Shown here: piece after piece, positions 5,635 through 6,579 of the stretch
How positions within the stretch are numbered: the first letter of the stretch is position 1
Layout: each line of letters opens with the position of its first letter
Assembly (NCBI GenBank): GCA_946886425.1
Contig: CAMPIP010000130.1
Span: forward strand, 1-6,579
DNA from: an uncultured Actinomycetes bacterium
GTDB taxonomy: Bacteria; Actinomycetota; Thermoleophilia; Solirubrobacterales; 70-9
Length of the DNA stretch: 6,579 bases
Direction: 5' to 3'
Notes under the pieces: generated by a model
Databases searched by the model: none
Seen by the model: the letters and a program-made list of their open reading frames with translations, nothing else
What the model was told of the DNA's origin: nothing
Position numbers and translations under genes: made by a program

Positions 5635-6579
5635 CTAGCAGCTGTTGCGGGCGACGCAGGGATCGACCACCCGCAGGCGGGACTTCCAGTCGACCCCGCT
5701 GGCGATGTCGAAGTAGTACCTGCCGTCCGAGGAGGCGCGGACCCCCAGCGCCTTGGCGGCGCGAACGAGCTGGTCCTCGGCGCCGAAGCTGGTGTAGGTG
5801 GAGCCGGACGCGAACTGGAGGTTCCAGGGGGTGCTGCCGCTGGTGTCTCCCACGTACATGCCGTATTCGGACATCGCCCGCAGGATCGTCTTCTTCCAGA
5901 CGGGGACCGCCAGCCGTTCGATCTCGCTGACGGACATGTCGAGCTGGAACCGGGTTCCCTCCGAGGGGGCGTTGGAGCCGTCGCCCGCGCAGGCCGCCCC
6001 GAGCCCAGCGGCGGGCCAGACAGCCTTGCCGGAGTCGCAGCGGACGACCATGAAGAGGGCGTGGTCGATGCGGCCGCGCAGCAACTCCTCGGGCCGGATC
6101 ACGCCGGCCGCCAGGCCGAACAGGGCAGCGGTGGCATCCGAGCCGAGGCCGTCGCCATCCAGCGCGGTTTTTCCTCCCCAGCGGATGTTGACCTGCCCGC
6201 CGCCGCCGGGCAGGGTGCGAAGGCTGGAGCTGGAGCAGCCCTCGTAGCAGTACTTGTAGAGGTCGTACTCCCAGCCGGTGGACTGGTCGATCACGGTCAT
6301 GTGCGCATCGCCGCCGCCCGCCGCTCGCGCGGCCTGGGGGATGCGGATCCTCTCGCCCTCGATCTCGCACCTGCCCCAGCTCTCGGTGCAGTGCACCGTG
6401 AAGACCGGGTCGCTGGGCTGGGAGAAGTAGATCGGGTGGTCCCAGTCGGAGGAGCTGTCTGCGGTGCCGGCCCGCAGGTCAGCGGGCTGGCCCCAGCTGG
6501 TCATGGTCTCGACGATCGCGCTGGAATTCGGGACCAGGCGGGGGTTCGGCGGGATCACCTGGTTGAACGGCGAGGCGTC
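5635..6579 (-). CDS. Conserved cysteine-rich, probably exported protein of unknown function (5' end cut by window)
   Basis: The 314 visible residues run in from the right edge of the window and end at TAG 5635-5637. The frame is open to base 6579 (DASPFNQVIPPNPRLVPNSS), so GTG at 6558 is probably internal and the true start with any signal peptide lies outside. The sequence recalls an actinobacterial family of secreted hypothetical proteins with an SPFN-x-PIP-like opening; this is from memory, with no function I can name. Recognisable blocks are HPIYFSQPSDPVFTVHC, CEIEGERIRIP, GGGDAHMTVIDQSTGWEYDLY, DGDGLGSDATAALFGLAAGVI, RIDHALFMVVRC, WKKTILRAMSEYGMYVGDTSG and a C-terminal DPC. Eight cysteines (visible residues 64, 71, 111, 115, 181, 197, 308, 314) could form four disulfides, fitting an extracytoplasmic location. 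A Gly/Ser-rich loop lies at about 115-128. Binding or cleavage of the local polysaccharide is only a guess from context. Confidence 0.72.
   Translation of the reverse strand, partial: DASPFNQVIPPNPRLVPNSSAIVETMTSWGQPADLRAGTADSSSDWDHPIYFSQPSDPVFTVHCTESWGRCEIEGERIRIPQAARAAGGGDAHMTVIDQSTGWEYDLYKYCYEGCSSSSLRTLPGGGGQVNIRWGGKTALDGDGLGSDATAALFGLAAGVIRPEELLRGRIDHALFMVVRCDSGKAVWPAAGLGAACAGDGSNAPSEGTRFQLDMSVSEIERLAVPVWKKTILRAMSEYGMYVGDTSGSTPWNLQFASGSTYTSFGAEDQLVRAAKALGVRASSDGRYYFDIASGVDWKSRLRVVDPCVARNSC

Noticed and set aside
5550..5638. 7-bp inverted repeat CTAGGAG (5550-5556) and CTCCTAG (5632-5638) as mobile-element ends
   Set aside because: It encloses only about 75 bp with no transposase or target duplication, and one copy overlaps a stop codon; chance is the simplest explanation.
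5531..6370. Minus-strand frame of 279 codons overlapping the cysteine-rich protein
   Set aside because: It is Arg-rich with no domain-like pattern and lies in another frame of a gene whose own frame has structured, conserved-looking blocks.
6556..6558. GTG at 6558 as the true start of the right-edge gene
   Set aside because: The frame stays open to the window edge and the upstream residues DASPFNQ fit the remembered family opening; no ribosome-binding site or -10 box precedes this GTG.

Overview
This window is very GC-rich and almost wholly coding, with G or C at most third codon positions. It has short intergenic gaps and promoters whose -10 box (TANNNT) lies only a few bases before the start codon, implying leaderless mRNAs. 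Together with the protein families present, this suggests a high-GC actinobacterium. My best guess is the Thermoleophilia/Solirubrobacterales type, but that assignment is inference and was not tested by any search.

Layout, left to right. (1) Minus strand, cut by the left edge: the N-terminal 344 residues of a Wzx/MATE-like polysaccharide flippase. (2) A 54-bp divergent intergenic region with two back-to-back -10 boxes, each in a GACTAG context. (3) Plus strand: a GT4-family glycosyltransferase, coupled by an ATGA overlap to a two-part protein. That protein has a C-terminal aminoglycoside phosphotransferase/choline kinase-like domain and an N-terminal part resembling a worn-down class I methyltransferase. 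(4) Minus strand, converging on the kinase with no gap (the stops share TGATCA): a CelD/BioF2-type GNAT acyltransferase. (5) A 53-bp divergent region with one symmetric -10 (TAGGATA) that can serve both strands. (6) Plus strand: a NodB/CE4 polysaccharide deacetylase. (7) A 100-bp convergent gap with a GC-rich hairpin. (8) Minus strand, cut by the right edge: a cysteine-rich, apparently exported protein of unknown function.

Read together, this is part of a surface or exopolysaccharide locus. The glycosyltransferase would build the lipid-linked glycan and the flippase would move it across the membrane. The deacetylase and the CelD-like acyltransferase would adjust amino-sugar acylation. The kinase-like protein could phosphorylate a sugar or another small metabolite. 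The roles of individual families are established knowledge; their joint action on one glycan is inference. No RNA genes, CRISPR arrays, insertion sequences or phage genes were seen. The strongest observations for follow-up are the symmetric bidirectional -10 at 4752-4758, the leaderless divergent promoter pair at 1034-1087, the shared TGATCA stop, and the unidentified N-terminal domain fused to the kinase.
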